In this document: positions 52,154 through 60,914 of the stretch, in pieces
Layout: the number at the start of each line of letters is the position of its first letter
How positions within the stretch are numbered: the first letter of the stretch is position 1
Made by a program: the position numbers and the translations under genes
The notes under the pieces: generated by a model
The model's input: only the letters and a program-made list of their open reading frames with translations
What the model was told of the DNA's origin: nothing
Databases searched by the model: none
DNA from: CAWCDJ01 sp963778675
GTDB lineage: Bacteria; Acidobacteriota; Terriglobia; Bryobacterales; Bryobacteraceae
NCBI GenBank assembly: GCA_963778675.1
Contig: CAVZVI010000008.1
Location: 372,001-436,000 of the forward strand
Length of the DNA stretch: 64,000 nucleotides
Direction of reading: 5' to 3'

Positions 52154-52192
52154 ATGATGGAATCAGCACTCGAAGCTGCAAAATATGTCTGA
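52154..52192 (+). other. possible 12-codon upstream ORF
   Basis: ATG ATG GAA ... TAT GTC TGA encodes MMESALEAAKYV and its stop overlaps the first eight bases of the glycosyltransferase gene, which has no good ribosome site of its own. Translation of the short frame could couple to the main gene. Evidence is positional only. Confidence 0.25.
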
Positions 52193-53465
52193 ATCCGACG
52201 CTATCTTGCAGGATACCGAGCAGGATCTTGGCCGGATTGGCACTGCCGACCTGGTGGTCGGTATCCCCACCTACAACAACGTCGAGACGATTGAAAACGT
52301 GGTGGAGGGCGCGGTTGCCGGTCTTTCGGCAAAGCTCTCCTCTCTCCGCGCTGTAGTCGTCAACGCCGACGGGGGATCCCGCGACGGTACACCGGAGCGT
52401 CTCAAGAGCGTTCTGGACACTCATGTGCCGTTGTTGCAGTCCCGCTATCCTCTGTATCCGGTGCACCTGCTGGCGCCTCCGCTCGCCGGTGTCCCCGGAC
52501 GCAGCGAGGCCCTCCGGAGCATCCTGCAGGCCGGACAGCGGCTCGGGGCGAAAGCCTGCGCGGTGCTCGACGCGGGTGTCGAAAACCTCAATCCGGATTG
52601 GATCGAGCACCTGGTAGCGCCTGTCCTCTACCATGGCTTCGACCTGGTGACTCCATGCTACCTGCGACACAAATTCGAGGGCGCCATAAATAACGGGGTT
52701 GTCTATCCGTTCACCCGGGCACTCTACGGGCGGCGGATTCGCCAGCCCATGCCAAGCGAACTGGGGTTTTCGAGGCAACTGATCGATCATTTTGCCGGAC
52801 CAGCCTCGGCCGATGGCGCCGGGCCGGCTCGGACCGACCCCTGGAGCGTCACGCCGGCCATCCTCGGCCCATTCCGGATCTGCCAGACGTTTCTGGGACC
52901 TCACACGATCAGCGCGAAGGAGGTTTCGCCCGACCTCAGCACGACTCTCGCGCAGGTGCTCGGCAGCCTCTTCGAAGAAATGGAACGAACCGTGGTTTTC
53001 TGGCAGAAAGTCAGAGGATCCGAGACAGTTCCCTCCTTCGGGCCGCCGTTTACCGTGACCGCCGATCCTGTTGCCGTGAATGCCGGACGCATGCTTGAAT
53101 CTTTCAAACTCGGCTACCAGGACCTGCAGGGTGTCTGGTCTCTGTTTCTTCCGCCCGCGGCGCTGCTCGACTTCAAGAGGCTTTCACGCGCTCCCGAATC
53201 ACAGTTTCGCTTTCCCGATGACTTGTGGGCGCGCACCGTCTACGATTTTGGCCTTGCCTGGCACCTGCGAGTGATGGACCGGGCTCACCTGCTGCGCGCG
53301 ATTACGCCGGTCTATCTCGGATGGGCGGCTTCCTCAATCCTGGAAATGCAGACCGCTGGTCCGGAAGAGGTGGAGGCACGGCAGGAGCGGCTGTGCATGG
53401 CTTTCGAGACGCAGAAACGCTACCTGGTCTCGCGATGGAGATGGCCCGACCGGTTCAGCCCGTGA
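52185..53465 (+). CDS. GT-A glycosyltransferase, GT81/GT78-like (glycosyl-glycerate synthase type)
   Basis: 426 residues. The GT-A nucleotide-sugar fold is seen from LVVGIPTYNNVETIENVV (UDP/GDP-binding loop), NADGGSRDGTPERL (aspartates), GAKACAVLDAGVENLNPDWI (DxD-equivalent) and the acceptor region PCYLRHKFEGAINNGVVYPFTRALYGRRIRQPMPSELGFS. This last block resembles mannosylglycerate synthase and glucosyl-3-phosphoglycerate synthase, which attach a sugar to (phospho)glycerate to make a compatible solute. A C-terminal helical region of ~120 residues follows. No signal peptide, so cytoplasmic. It is followed after 19 bases by an MscS-type membrane protein and is divergent from a GH100-like hydrolase. 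Assignment to an exact acceptor is not secure. Confidence 0.72.
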   Translation: MSESDAILQDTEQDLGRIGTADLVVGIPTYNNVETIENVVEGAVAGLSAKLSSLRAVVVNADGGSRDGTPERLKSVLDTHVPLLQSRYPLYPVHLLAPPLAGVPGRSEALRSILQAGQRLGAKACAVLDAGVENLNPDWIEHLVAPVLYHGFDLVTPCYLRHKFEGAINNGVVYPFTRALYGRRIRQPMPSELGFSRQLIDHFAGPASADGAGPARTDPWSVTPAILGPFRICQTFLGPHTISAKEVSPDLSTTLAQVLGSLFEEMERTVVFWQKVRGSETVPSFGPPFTVTADPVAVNAGRMLESFKLGYQDLQGVWSLFLPPAALLDFKRLSRAPESQFRFPDDLWARTVYDFGLAWHLRVMDRAHLLRAITPVYLGWAASSILEMQTAGPEEVEARQERLCMAFETQKRYLVSRWRWPDRFSP

Positions 53466-53484
53466 TCGAAATGGAGAGATTCTT

Positions 53485-54189
53485 ATGCTGACTCAGGTGA
53501 ATGAAATCCTCAACCAGGCGGCGGCCCGAATTACGAGGAGCATCGCCAATTTTCTGCCCGGGCTGCTGGCGCTGGCCGTATTGCTGTTGGTCGCCGTGGT
53601 GGTCGGCTGGATTGCGCGGGTCATGATCCGCCGCTCGCTGCGCGGAATCGATTTCGACAAACGCCTCGAGCGCTGGGGCTTTTCCGCGCTGGCCGAGTGG
53701 TCCCCTTCGCGCAGCCCCACCCTGCTGATCGCCGGGCTGACCTACTGGTGCATCATTCTTCTGGGGCTTCTGGTTGGATTGAGCGCTCTCGATGCATCCG
53801 TGACATCGCTGCTCGTAATGCGGCTCTTCACGTACCTGCCGAACGTCTTCGCGGCGGTCCTGATTCTGATCGTCGGAATTTTTCTCGCGCGCTTTCTGGC
53901 GCGCGGCGTCCTGATCAGCGCCGTCAACATGCAAGTGCATTCCGCGCGTCTGGTGAGCCTCGGGGTGAAATGGCTGGTGATGGTGATGGCGGCGGCCATG
54001 GCTCTCGAGCACCTCGGAATCGGCGGAGAGATTGTGCGGCTCGCCTTCGCCATCCTGTTTGGGGGCATCGTGCTGGCCCTGGCCCTGGCGGTCGGGCTTG
54101 GCTCGAAGGAAATGGTCAGCCGTTCGCTCGAACGCCAGGCCGGACGCGCCGAAGAAGAAGAAGTGGCGGGGCGCTTCCACAATTTGTAA
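53485..54189 (+). CDS. MscS-type conserved TM-helix membrane protein
   Basis: 234 residues; ATG 53485 has GGAGA 10-15 bases upstream. Four to five hydrophobic helices: FLPGLLALAVLLLVAVVVGWIARVMIRR, the SRSPTLLIAGLTYWCIILLGLLVGL segment, LPNVFAAVLILIVGIFLARFLA and LVMVMAAAMALEHLGIG, then the family end GGIVLALALAVGLGSKEMVSRSLE. This is the 'conserved TM helix' repeat unit of mechanosensitive-channel relatives (VGLGSKE is the pore-adjacent signature). The cytoplasmic MscS beta domain that follows in true channels is missing; the protein ends shortly after in an EEEE stretch. It could be a reduced osmotic-release channel or a subunit. Linked to the preceding osmolyte-type glycosyltransferase by a 19-base gap. 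Confidence 0.78.
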   Translation: MLTQVNEILNQAAARITRSIANFLPGLLALAVLLLVAVVVGWIARVMIRRSLRGIDFDKRLERWGFSALAEWSPSRSPTLLIAGLTYWCIILLGLLVGLSALDASVTSLLVMRLFTYLPNVFAAVLILIVGIFLARFLARGVLISAVNMQVHSARLVSLGVKWLVMVMAAAMALEHLGIGGEIVRLAFAILFGGIVLALALAVGLGSKEMVSRSLERQAGRAEEEEVAGRFHNL

Positions 54190-54350
54190 GGCCCGTGGAA
54201 TGACCGGAAAGGTGAGAGACCCGTGCCGGGAAGCGGGTCTGCCACAGGCACTTGAGGGTAAGCCCTTATGATGATTCGGTTCGTGTCGCCTTGTGACCAG
54301 CCAGTTGCCGCGGGCCTGACGTCCGGTTGCGGGTAGCTCCGAAAATATTC
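54190..54350. terminator. convergent intergenic region with hairpin
   Basis: AGACCCG (54217-54223) and CGGGTCT (54234-54240) pair perfectly over 7 bp around a ten-base loop, 27 bases after the MscS-type gene stop. No T-run is present. The rest of this 161-base region shows no frame or RNA gene that I can support. Confidence 0.4.
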
Positions 54351-54734
54351 TCAGCGAGCCCCGGTGCCCCGCCGCCCGGAGGCCGGTTTCTTCTGCGCGA
54401 TCATCCGCCGCGCGTCGCTCAGATGCTCGGCGAGTGCTTCGTCGTCGATGCGGCCAAGTTCGATCCCCACCCACCCGCGCACGCCGACATACGGCGGCCG
54501 GAAGTAGGTTTCCGGCGATGTATCGATCAGCGCCTCCTGCAACCCGGGCGGGGCCGGGATCCATACCGCGATGTGCCCATCGTTGTGATGGTTGTTTGCC
54601 AGCATCGCGAACACCTTCTTTCGTACGAAGAAAGTCGGCTCGCCGTGCGAGAGCTTTTCGGTGACATCGGGCATCGCGGTGCAGATACGCCGCACCCGCT
54701 CGGTATGCTCGCCGCCCGAATCCTGCGCCGCCAT
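54351..54734 (-). CDS. MmcQ/YjbR-family protein
   Basis: 127 residues from ATG 54734, which overlaps the stop of the upstream esterase gene by one base (TGATG); the longer open frame is a shadow of that gene. Features of the MmcQ/YjbR/DUF419 fold: RVRRICTAMPDVTEKLSHGEPTFFV, VFAMLANNHHNDGHIAVWIPAPPG, and the RPPYVGVRGWVGIEL strand near residue 85. The family has a CyaY-like fold with a proposed DNA-binding surface; its cellular role is poorly known. The tail KKPASGRRGTGAR is basic. Coupled translation with the esterase does not point to an obvious shared function. Confidence 0.82.
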   Translation of the reverse strand: MAAQDSGGEHTERVRRICTAMPDVTEKLSHGEPTFFVRKKVFAMLANNHHNDGHIAVWIPAPPGLQEALIDTSPETYFRPPYVGVRGWVGIELGRIDDEALAEHLSDARRMIAQKKPASGRRGTGAR

Positions 54735-55603
54735 CACTTCACCTTCAGGGTTTTCTTGAGCCAGGCGATCATTTCCGGCTTCCAGTGCTGCATTTCCGGC
54801 GTCTTCCAGCTTCCCATGCCGTGGCCGCCGCCCTCGATGGTGATCAGCTCGCAACTGACCGACGCCTTGCGCATGGCCTCGCAGAATTCGCTGGATTGCT
54901 CATAGGCCACCTGGTCATCCTTGTTCCCCTGGATCACCAGGAACGGCGGCATCCCCTTGTGGACCGCCGCCAGCGGGGAGACGTCGTGCAGTTTCTGCAG
55001 TCCGGCCGCGTCCAGTTTCTCCAACCCGAAGTAATGGATGCCGCCGCCGTGCGCGGCGTGGCGGTTAATGCTCGCCATGTTGAAGCGCTCCGGATGCTCG
55101 CGCCGCAGTTCGGCCAGCTTCCCGTATTCGGATGGCCCGTAGAAATCCACCACCGCCCGGACCTTCGTGGCCGGTGTATAGTGCGTCCCGGCATAGTTCA
55201 CGAGAAAGCCGCCCGCCGACTCCCCGATGAGCGCGATCTTTCGCGGATCCACGCGGTACTCCTTCGCATGAGCCTTCACCCAACGGATCGCCGTGTCGAC
55301 GTCCTCGCCCTGCTGCGGAAAGCGGACCTCCGGCGCGAGCCGGTAGTCGATGCTGAACCACGCGAATCCGGCGTTGGCCAGCGGTTCGAAAAGCGGCCGG
55401 ACGTTGGTGCTCTTGCTCCCTTCATCAAACCCGCCGCCGTGAACCAGAATGGCCGCCGGGAACGGCCCGGCTCCGTCCGGCACATGCAAATCGAGCAGCA
55501 GCGGCTTGCCGCCGGAGCGGCCGTACTCGACGTCCTTCTGATCGATCGGAGCGCCGAAAAGGGTTGCGGCGCAGACTGCAGCCAGGATAAGGGCGGATCT
55601 CAT
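54734..55603 (-). CDS. exported alpha/beta-hydrolase (esterase/lipase, BD-FAE-like)
   Basis: 289 residues with signal peptide MRSALILAAVCAATLFGA. The oxyanion motif HGGG (55-58), nucleophile elbow GESAGG (Ser129), acid region GNKDDQVAYE and His in GGGHGMG are all present, so a full catalytic triad is available. This arrangement is typical of the hormone-sensitive-lipase/BD-FAE group, which removes acetyl or feruloyl groups from sugars and other small esters. It is the first gene of a two-gene unit with the YjbR-like gene. A TACAAT element lies seven bases before its ATG. Confidence 0.85.
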   Translation of the reverse strand: MRSALILAAVCAATLFGAPIDQKDVEYGRSGGKPLLLDLHVPDGAGPFPAAILVHGGGFDEGSKSTNVRPLFEPLANAGFAWFSIDYRLAPEVRFPQQGEDVDTAIRWVKAHAKEYRVDPRKIALIGESAGGFLVNYAGTHYTPATKVRAVVDFYGPSEYGKLAELRREHPERFNMASINRHAAHGGGIHYFGLEKLDAAGLQKLHDVSPLAAVHKGMPPFLVIQGNKDDQVAYEQSSEFCEAMRKASVSCELITIEGGGHGMGSWKTPEMQHWKPEMIAWLKKTLKVK

Positions 55604-55610
55604 GCAGGGG

Positions 55611-55616
55611 ATTGTA
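55611..55616 (-). promoter_or_regulatory. -10 element TACAAT abutting esterase start
   Basis: On the minus strand TACAAT (55616-55611) ends seven bases before the ATG at 55603, giving a leaderless or nearly leaderless message, as at the cupin gene (8372-8377). No clear -35 box. Confidence 0.35.
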
Positions 55617-55662
55617 TCAACCCCGTAAGCTGGTTGGCGGGCATTCAGCCGTAACGGGCGCT

Positions 55663-58600
55663 TTACTCCCGGGGGCGCCGGTCTGCCAGCGCCAGGATGC
55701 CCCTAAGCGGAATGCGCACCCACGCCGGACGATTGTTCAGCTCGTAGCTCAATTCGTACAGAGCCTTGTCCAGGAGAAATGCGTTCAAGAGTGTCTCGAA
55801 GTGTGCGGACGAGCGTGGTATGAACGGTGCGTCACCCGCCGCCTCCCGATAGGCGCCCAGAAACGCGGCACTAGTCCACTTTTCCCAAAACACACACCAC
55901 GGCTCCAGCCTGGCGAATTCCTCGAGCCGCCGCGCCGTATATCCGAGCAGTCCGGCGTAAGCGGCGTAACTGAACGAGCGCAACATGCCCGCCACATCCT
56001 TGAGCGCGGGCTGTTTTTTCCGCCTCTCCGCCAGCGACCGGGCGGGTTCGCCTTCGAAGTCGATAATGACGAAATCATTCTCCACGCGAAGCACCTGCCC
56101 CAGGTGATAGTCACCGTGAATCCGGATTTGGGCTGCGTCCGGCTCCATCTGCTCCAGTATGCGGAAGCGGTCAACGATGCGATGCCGCTGGCCCAGTGTC
56201 TGCGCGGCCCGGTCCACGAACTCGTCCGGCAGGGAAGCCAGGTTGGCCTTCAAGGCTCCAAAGACTTCGGTAGCGTGACCTCGCAGGCCGGCCGCTAATT
56301 CCTGCAGGTCTTCGGGCGTCAGCGGTTGCGGAGCAAATGCGGGATCATCGGTCACGCTCGCAAGCGACAGATGCATCTCCGCGGTGCGCCTGCCCAGGGT
56401 GGCTGCCCAGTCCAGATAGATACCGATTTTCTCGCGCGCCGAATCGGGAATCGGTCCGCCGGCGATCTCGACGATCGACCGCCCGTCGCCCGCCAGATCG
56501 TCAGGGTGAACCTGAAACGTCGAACTATGCTCGTAATAACGGCCCAGGTCCTCGAGCGCCGTCTTCCAGCCGTCGCCCTGGTTGGCGACCAGTTGCTGCA
56601 GCATCGCCAGCGTCGACCGGCCCTCATCCACCCGCGCGTACTCGATCCCGCCTTCCAGCTTCGGAATGCCGCTGAAGCCGGCCTTCTCCGTAAGAAAGCG
56701 GCCGATTTCGAAATCGGGATTGATTCCCTCCGCCAGGCGGCGGAATAGTTTGAGGATCACGCGGCCGCCGAAGATCACGGACGTGTTGCTCTGCTCGGCC
56801 GAACTGCGGACCACTTTGAGGGGGCCTTCGCTTCCCGTGAGCTCCGCCTCGCCCGCGCCGGCGGATGCGTAGACCGTGCCGTGTTGGGCGGGAAATTCCT
56901 GCCCCGCGAGGATTGCCGCGAGGAGAGCGCGGCACGCCGCGTCGTCGGCCAGGCCGTCATGCAGGATGCCTGTCTCCACACCGATCCGCACTTCGCAGAG
57001 CATCGCCTCCGGCTTCATCTGTCGCTCCAGATCGTCTCTCGATCGTCCCATCGTGACCGCCAGTGGGACGTCGTAAAGGTCCATGCCCCCGTCCTGGTAT
57101 TTCACTTCCACCAGCACCAGGGCGAACGGAGGAGCCTCCGGCAGCACCCAGGCCCAGTCCGCAATCCGGGTACTTTCGATCGTGCGCGCCTTCGCTCCGA
57201 ACCAGCGTTGCTTGGGAAGAAACTCGGGCAGCAGCACGGATTCGAGCGACTTCCGTGCGCGTCCCTCAAAGAGTTCGTCCGGGCCGTCGAGCAGCAGCGG
57301 CAGCCCCTCGCCGGCTTCCTGCCCCGTACGGATCTCGATCGGTTCGGGCGCGCCCTGCAGTTCGAACCAGAAAAATGCATAGGGTCCCAGCGTCAGGCGG
57401 TAGGGTTCACGCCCGATTACCGGGAACTCCGTGAAGCCCAGCATTTCCACCGGTGTCATTCCCGCCATAGAGGCCAGGTCGAGCTCGACCGGCTGTCCGA
57501 AGCGCGAAAGGTTGGCCACGCAAAGAATCTGGTCGCCCTCGTAGCGCCGCACGTACGCCAGCACCTTGCGGTTCTCCGGTTCCAGAAACTCCTGCGTGCC
57601 TCTGCCGAACACGCGGAACAGCTTCCGCAGCGCGATCATGTTGCGCATCCAGTGCAGAAGGGAGGAGGGATCGCTCTGCTGCGCCTCCACGTTGATCGCG
57701 TCGTAGCCGTACACCGGATCCATCACCAGCGGGCTGTAGAGCTTCGCCGGGTTGACGCGCGAGAAGCCGGCGTTGCGGTCCGCCGACCACTGCATCGGCG
57801 TCCGGACCCCGTTGCGGTCGCCGAGATAGATGTTATCGCCCATCCCGATCTCGTCGCCGTAATAGATGATGGGCGTTCCCGGAAACGAGAACAGCAGGCT
57901 GTTCATCAGCTCGATGCGCCTCCGGTTGTTTTCCATCAGCGGCGCCAGGCGCCTGCGGATTCCCACATTGATGCGCATCCGCGGATCGGCACTGTATGCC
58001 AGGTACATGTAGTCGCGTTCTTCATCCGTCACCATTTCGAGCGTCAGCTCGTCGTGGTTTCTCAGGAACAGGCCCCACTGGCAGCTCGGCGGTATGGGAG
58101 GCGTCTGCGACATGATTTCCGTGATGGGATGCCGGTCTTCCAGTCGCAGCGCCATGAAGATGCGCGGCATCAGGGGGAAGTGGAACGCCATGTGGCACTC
58201 GTCTTCGGCGCCGAAATATTGGAGCACGTCCGCAGGCCACTGATTCGCCTCCGCCAGCAGCAGTCGGTTGGAGTGGGTCTCATCGAGGGCCCGCCGCACG
58301 CGCTTGATGGCCTGGTGGGTCTCCGCCAGGTTCTCGCAGTTCGTACCCTCGCGCTCCACGAGATACGGGATTGCGTCCAGCCGCATTCCGTCCGCGCCCA
58401 GGTCGAGCCAGAACCGCATCGCCTGGACCACTTCCTCCATGACCGCGGGGTTGTCGAAGTTCAGGTCCGGCTGGTGGGAAAAGAAGCGATGCCAGTAATA
58501 GGCATGGGCTTCCGGATCCCATGCCCAGTTGGATTTCTCGGTATCGGTGAAGATGATGCGCGCGTCGCGGTATTTCTGGTCGGTGTCGCTCCAAACGTAG

Positions 58601-58998
58601 AAATCACGCTCCCGGGAGCCCGGCGGCGCCTTGCGTGCGGCCTGAAACCACGGATGCTGGTCCGAGGTGTGGTTCACTACCAGTTCGATCAGCACCTGCA
58701 GATTCCGCTCGTGAGCCGCATTCATGAAGGCCTTGAAGTCTTCGAGCGTGCCGTAGCTCGGATGCACTACCCGGTAGTCGGAAATATCGTACCCGTCGTC
58801 GCGCATCGGGGATTGAAAGAACGGCAGCAGCCACAGGCAGGTCACCCCCAGGTCCTGCAGATAGTCCAGCTTCTGCATGAGCCCGCCGAAGTCTCCGACG
58901 CCGTCGTTATTGCTGTCGAAGAACGCCTTGACGTGCGTCTCGTAGATGATCGCGTCCTTATACCACAGCGGATCGTGTGCGCTGCCCCTGGCTTTCAT
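55663..58998 (-). CDS. treS: trehalose synthase fused to maltokinase
   Basis: 1111 residues in two enzymes. Residues 1-~560 are GH13 trehalose synthase (maltose glucosyltransferase): YKDAIIYETHVKAFFDSN, nucleophile Asp208 in GMRLDAIPYL, acid/base Glu250 in LLLAEANQW, third Asp316 in LRNHDELTLEMVTDEERD. Residues ~590-1111 are maltokinase (Mak/Pep2): FLPKQRWFGAKART, then catalytic HGDYHLGQVL and metal-binding IDFEGEP near 985-1010. The fusion converts trehalose to maltose and phosphorylates it with ATP to maltose-1-phosphate, the substrate of GlgE. Fused treS-mak genes are known from several phyla. It is the last gene of the glgE-glgB-treS/mak run, 19 bases after glgB. No frameshift or missing catalytic residue is seen. 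Confidence 0.94.
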   Translation of the reverse strand: MKARGSAHDPLWYKDAIIYETHVKAFFDSNNDGVGDFGGLMQKLDYLQDLGVTCLWLLPFFQSPMRDDGYDISDYRVVHPSYGTLEDFKAFMNAAHERNLQVLIELVVNHTSDQHPWFQAARKAPPGSRERDFYVWSDTDQKYRDARIIFTDTEKSNWAWDPEAHAYYWHRFFSHQPDLNFDNPAVMEEVVQAMRFWLDLGADGMRLDAIPYLVEREGTNCENLAETHQAIKRVRRALDETHSNRLLLAEANQWPADVLQYFGAEDECHMAFHFPLMPRIFMALRLEDRHPITEIMSQTPPIPPSCQWGLFLRNHDELTLEMVTDEERDYMYLAYSADPRMRINVGIRRRLAPLMENNRRRIELMNSLLFSFPGTPIIYYGDEIGMGDNIYLGDRNGVRTPMQWSADRNAGFSRVNPAKLYSPLVMDPVYGYDAINVEAQQSDPSSLLHWMRNMIALRKLFRVFGRGTQEFLEPENRKVLAYVRRYEGDQILCVANLSRFGQPVELDLASMAGMTPVEMLGFTEFPVIGREPYRLTLGPYAFFWFELQGAPEPIEIRTGQEAGEGLPLLLDGPDELFEGRARKSLESVLLPEFLPKQRWFGAKARTIESTRIADWAWVLPEAPPFALVLVEVKYQDGGMDLYDVPLAVTMGRSRDDLERQMKPEAMLCEVRIGVETGILHDGLADDAACRALLAAILAGQEFPAQHGTVYASAGAGEAELTGSEGPLKVVRSSAEQSNTSVIFGGRVILKLFRRLAEGINPDFEIGRFLTEKAGFSGIPKLEGGIEYARVDEGRSTLAMLQQLVANQGDGWKTALEDLGRYYEHSSTFQVHPDDLAGDGRSIVEIAGGPIPDSAREKIGIYLDWAATLGRRTAEMHLSLASVTDDPAFAPQPLTPEDLQELAAGLRGHATEVFGALKANLASLPDEFVDRAAQTLGQRHRIVDRFRILEQMEPDAAQIRIHGDYHLGQVLRVENDFVIIDFEGEPARSLAERRKKQPALKDVAGMLRSFSYAAYAGLLGYTARRLEEFARLEPWCVFWEKWTSAAFLGAYREAAGDAPFIPRSSAHFETLLNAFLLDKALYELSYELNNRPAWVRIPLRGILALADRRPRE

Positions 58999-59017
58999 GC
59001 CTTCTCCTTGAGGATGT

Positions 59018-60907
59018 TCATGCCTTCTTGAATGCGACCATGGCGAGCGGCGGCAGCGTGAGGTTCAGCGAAACCGGGTGCCCGTGCATCGGCACCGGCC
59101 CGGTTTCGAGCGAGCCGAGGTTCCCCTGTCCACTCCCGCCGTAAAGCGTGGCGTCGCTGTTGAGCAGTTCTCTCCACTCGCCGCGCTCCGGCACGCCCAC
59201 GCGGTAGTTCTGGCGCGGCTCCGGGGTGAAATTGCACACGAAGATGACCTGGTTTTCAGGGTCGCGGCCCGTCCGGCGAAAACTGATGATGCTCCGCTGG
59301 CTGTCGTTGCAATCCACCCACTGGAACCCGGCATGGTCCGAATCCAGCTCATAGAGCGCCGGCTGGCCGCGGTAGAACGTATTCAAGTCCCGTACCCAGC
59401 GCTGCAGTCCCTTATGCGTGGGGTATTCCAGGAGCGACCAATCCAGGCTCTCATCGTGGTTCCACTCTTTCCACTGGCCGAATTCATCTCCCATGAACAG
59501 CAGCATCTTTCCCGGATGCGCCGTCATGTAGCCGTAGAGCAGCCGCAAGTTCGCGAACTTCCTCCAGTCGTCGCCCGGCATTTTGCCGATCATCGAGCCT
59601 TTCCCGTGCACGACTTCATCGTGCGAAAAGGGCAGCACGAAATTTTCGGTGAACGCGTACATCAGGCTGAACGTGAGCTGGCCGTGGTGGTACCCGCGGT
59701 ACACCGGGTCCTTCGACATGTATTCCAGCACGTCGTGCATCCAGCCCATGTTCCACTTGTATCCGAAGCCCAACCCGCCGAGGTAGACCGGGCGGGAAAC
59801 CATGGGCCACGCGGTGGATTCTTCCGCGATCATGAGGGCGGCCGGAAAGGCTTCGTACACCGCCTGGTTGGCCTCGCGAAGAAACTCCACGGCGTCCAGG
59901 TTCTCCTTTCCCCCGTACTTATTCGGAATCCACTCGCCGGGGCGGCGCGCGTAGTCCAGATAAAGGATCGACGCCACCGCATCCACTCGCAGCCCGTCGA
60001 TGTGATAGCGGTCGAACCAGAACATCGCGTTGCTGATCAGGAAGTTTCGCACCTCGTTCCGCCCGAAGTTGAAGACGAACGTGCCCCACTCGGGGTGCTG
60101 TCCCTGCCGCGGGTCGGCATGCTCATAGAGGTGGGTTCCGTCGAAATAGCCGAGCCCGTGGGCGTCGGTCGGAAAGTGCGCCGGCACCCAGTCCAGAATC
60201 ACGCCGATGCCGCGCTGATGCAGAGTCTCCACCAGGTACATGAAATCCTGCGGCGTCCCGAACCGGCTGGTCGGCGCATAATAGCCTACGGTCTGGTAGC
60301 CCCACGAGCCGTCGAACGGGTGTTCGGTCACCGGCATGAACTCGACGTGCGTGAACCCCATGTCGTGGACATAGTCGCCCAGCTTCGCCGCCATCTCGCG
60401 GTACGTCAGCCAGCGGTTGCCCTCTTCCGGAACGCGCGCCCACGAGCCGAGGTGGACTTCATAGGTCGAAATCGGCGCGTCGAGCGCGTTGCGGCGCGCC
60501 CGCGTCTCCATCCATTCCTGATCCTGCCACTCGTGCCACAGCTCCCAGACCTTCGATGCCGTGTTCGGCCGGATCTCCGCGGCGAATCCGTACGGGTCGG
60601 CCTTGTCCGCCTGGTAGTCGTTGTATTGCGACTTGACCCGATACTTGTACAGCGCTCCAGGGCCGACGCCGGGGATGAATCGCTCCCATACGCCCGCCGC
60701 ACGCGGTTCCATGACGTGCGGCGCGGGGTCCCACCCGTTGAAGTCACCCATCACCGACACTTGTCTGGCATTGGGCGCCCAGACGGCAAACTGCACGCCT
60801 TTGACGCCGTCCACCTCCCTGACGTGCGCTCCCATCTTCTCGTAGCTGCGGTGGTGCTTACCTTCGGCGAACAGGTAAAGGTCGAAATCGGTTAGTAGTT
60901 GATCCAT
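59018..60907 (-). CDS. glgB: 1,4-alpha-glucan branching enzyme
   Basis: 629 residues from ATG 60907, seven bases after the glgE stop; the longer frame upstream is a glgE shadow. Residues ~12-110 form one CBM48 (GVQFAVWAPNARQVSVMGDFNGWD), the GH13 barrel follows with HVEFMPVTEHPFDGSWGYQ, nucleophile Asp309 in DGLRVDAVAS, acid/base Glu in MIAEESTAWP (362-363) and Asp in LPFSHDEVVHGKGS; C-terminal domain ends in LPPLAMVAFKKA. The protein lacks the extra N1 domain of enterobacterial GlgB (about 730 residues) and so belongs to the shorter type. It introduces alpha-1,6 branches into the linear glucan made by GlgE. Confidence 0.95.
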   Translation of the reverse strand: MDQLLTDFDLYLFAEGKHHRSYEKMGAHVREVDGVKGVQFAVWAPNARQVSVMGDFNGWDPAPHVMEPRAAGVWERFIPGVGPGALYKYRVKSQYNDYQADKADPYGFAAEIRPNTASKVWELWHEWQDQEWMETRARRNALDAPISTYEVHLGSWARVPEEGNRWLTYREMAAKLGDYVHDMGFTHVEFMPVTEHPFDGSWGYQTVGYYAPTSRFGTPQDFMYLVETLHQRGIGVILDWVPAHFPTDAHGLGYFDGTHLYEHADPRQGQHPEWGTFVFNFGRNEVRNFLISNAMFWFDRYHIDGLRVDAVASILYLDYARRPGEWIPNKYGGKENLDAVEFLREANQAVYEAFPAALMIAEESTAWPMVSRPVYLGGLGFGYKWNMGWMHDVLEYMSKDPVYRGYHHGQLTFSLMYAFTENFVLPFSHDEVVHGKGSMIGKMPGDDWRKFANLRLLYGYMTAHPGKMLLFMGDEFGQWKEWNHDESLDWSLLEYPTHKGLQRWVRDLNTFYRGQPALYELDSDHAGFQWVDCNDSQRSIISFRRTGRDPENQVIFVCNFTPEPRQNYRVGVPERGEWRELLNSDATLYGGSGQGNLGSLETGPVPMHGHPVSLNLTLPPLAMVAFKKA

Positions 60908-60914
60908 CAGTTTG

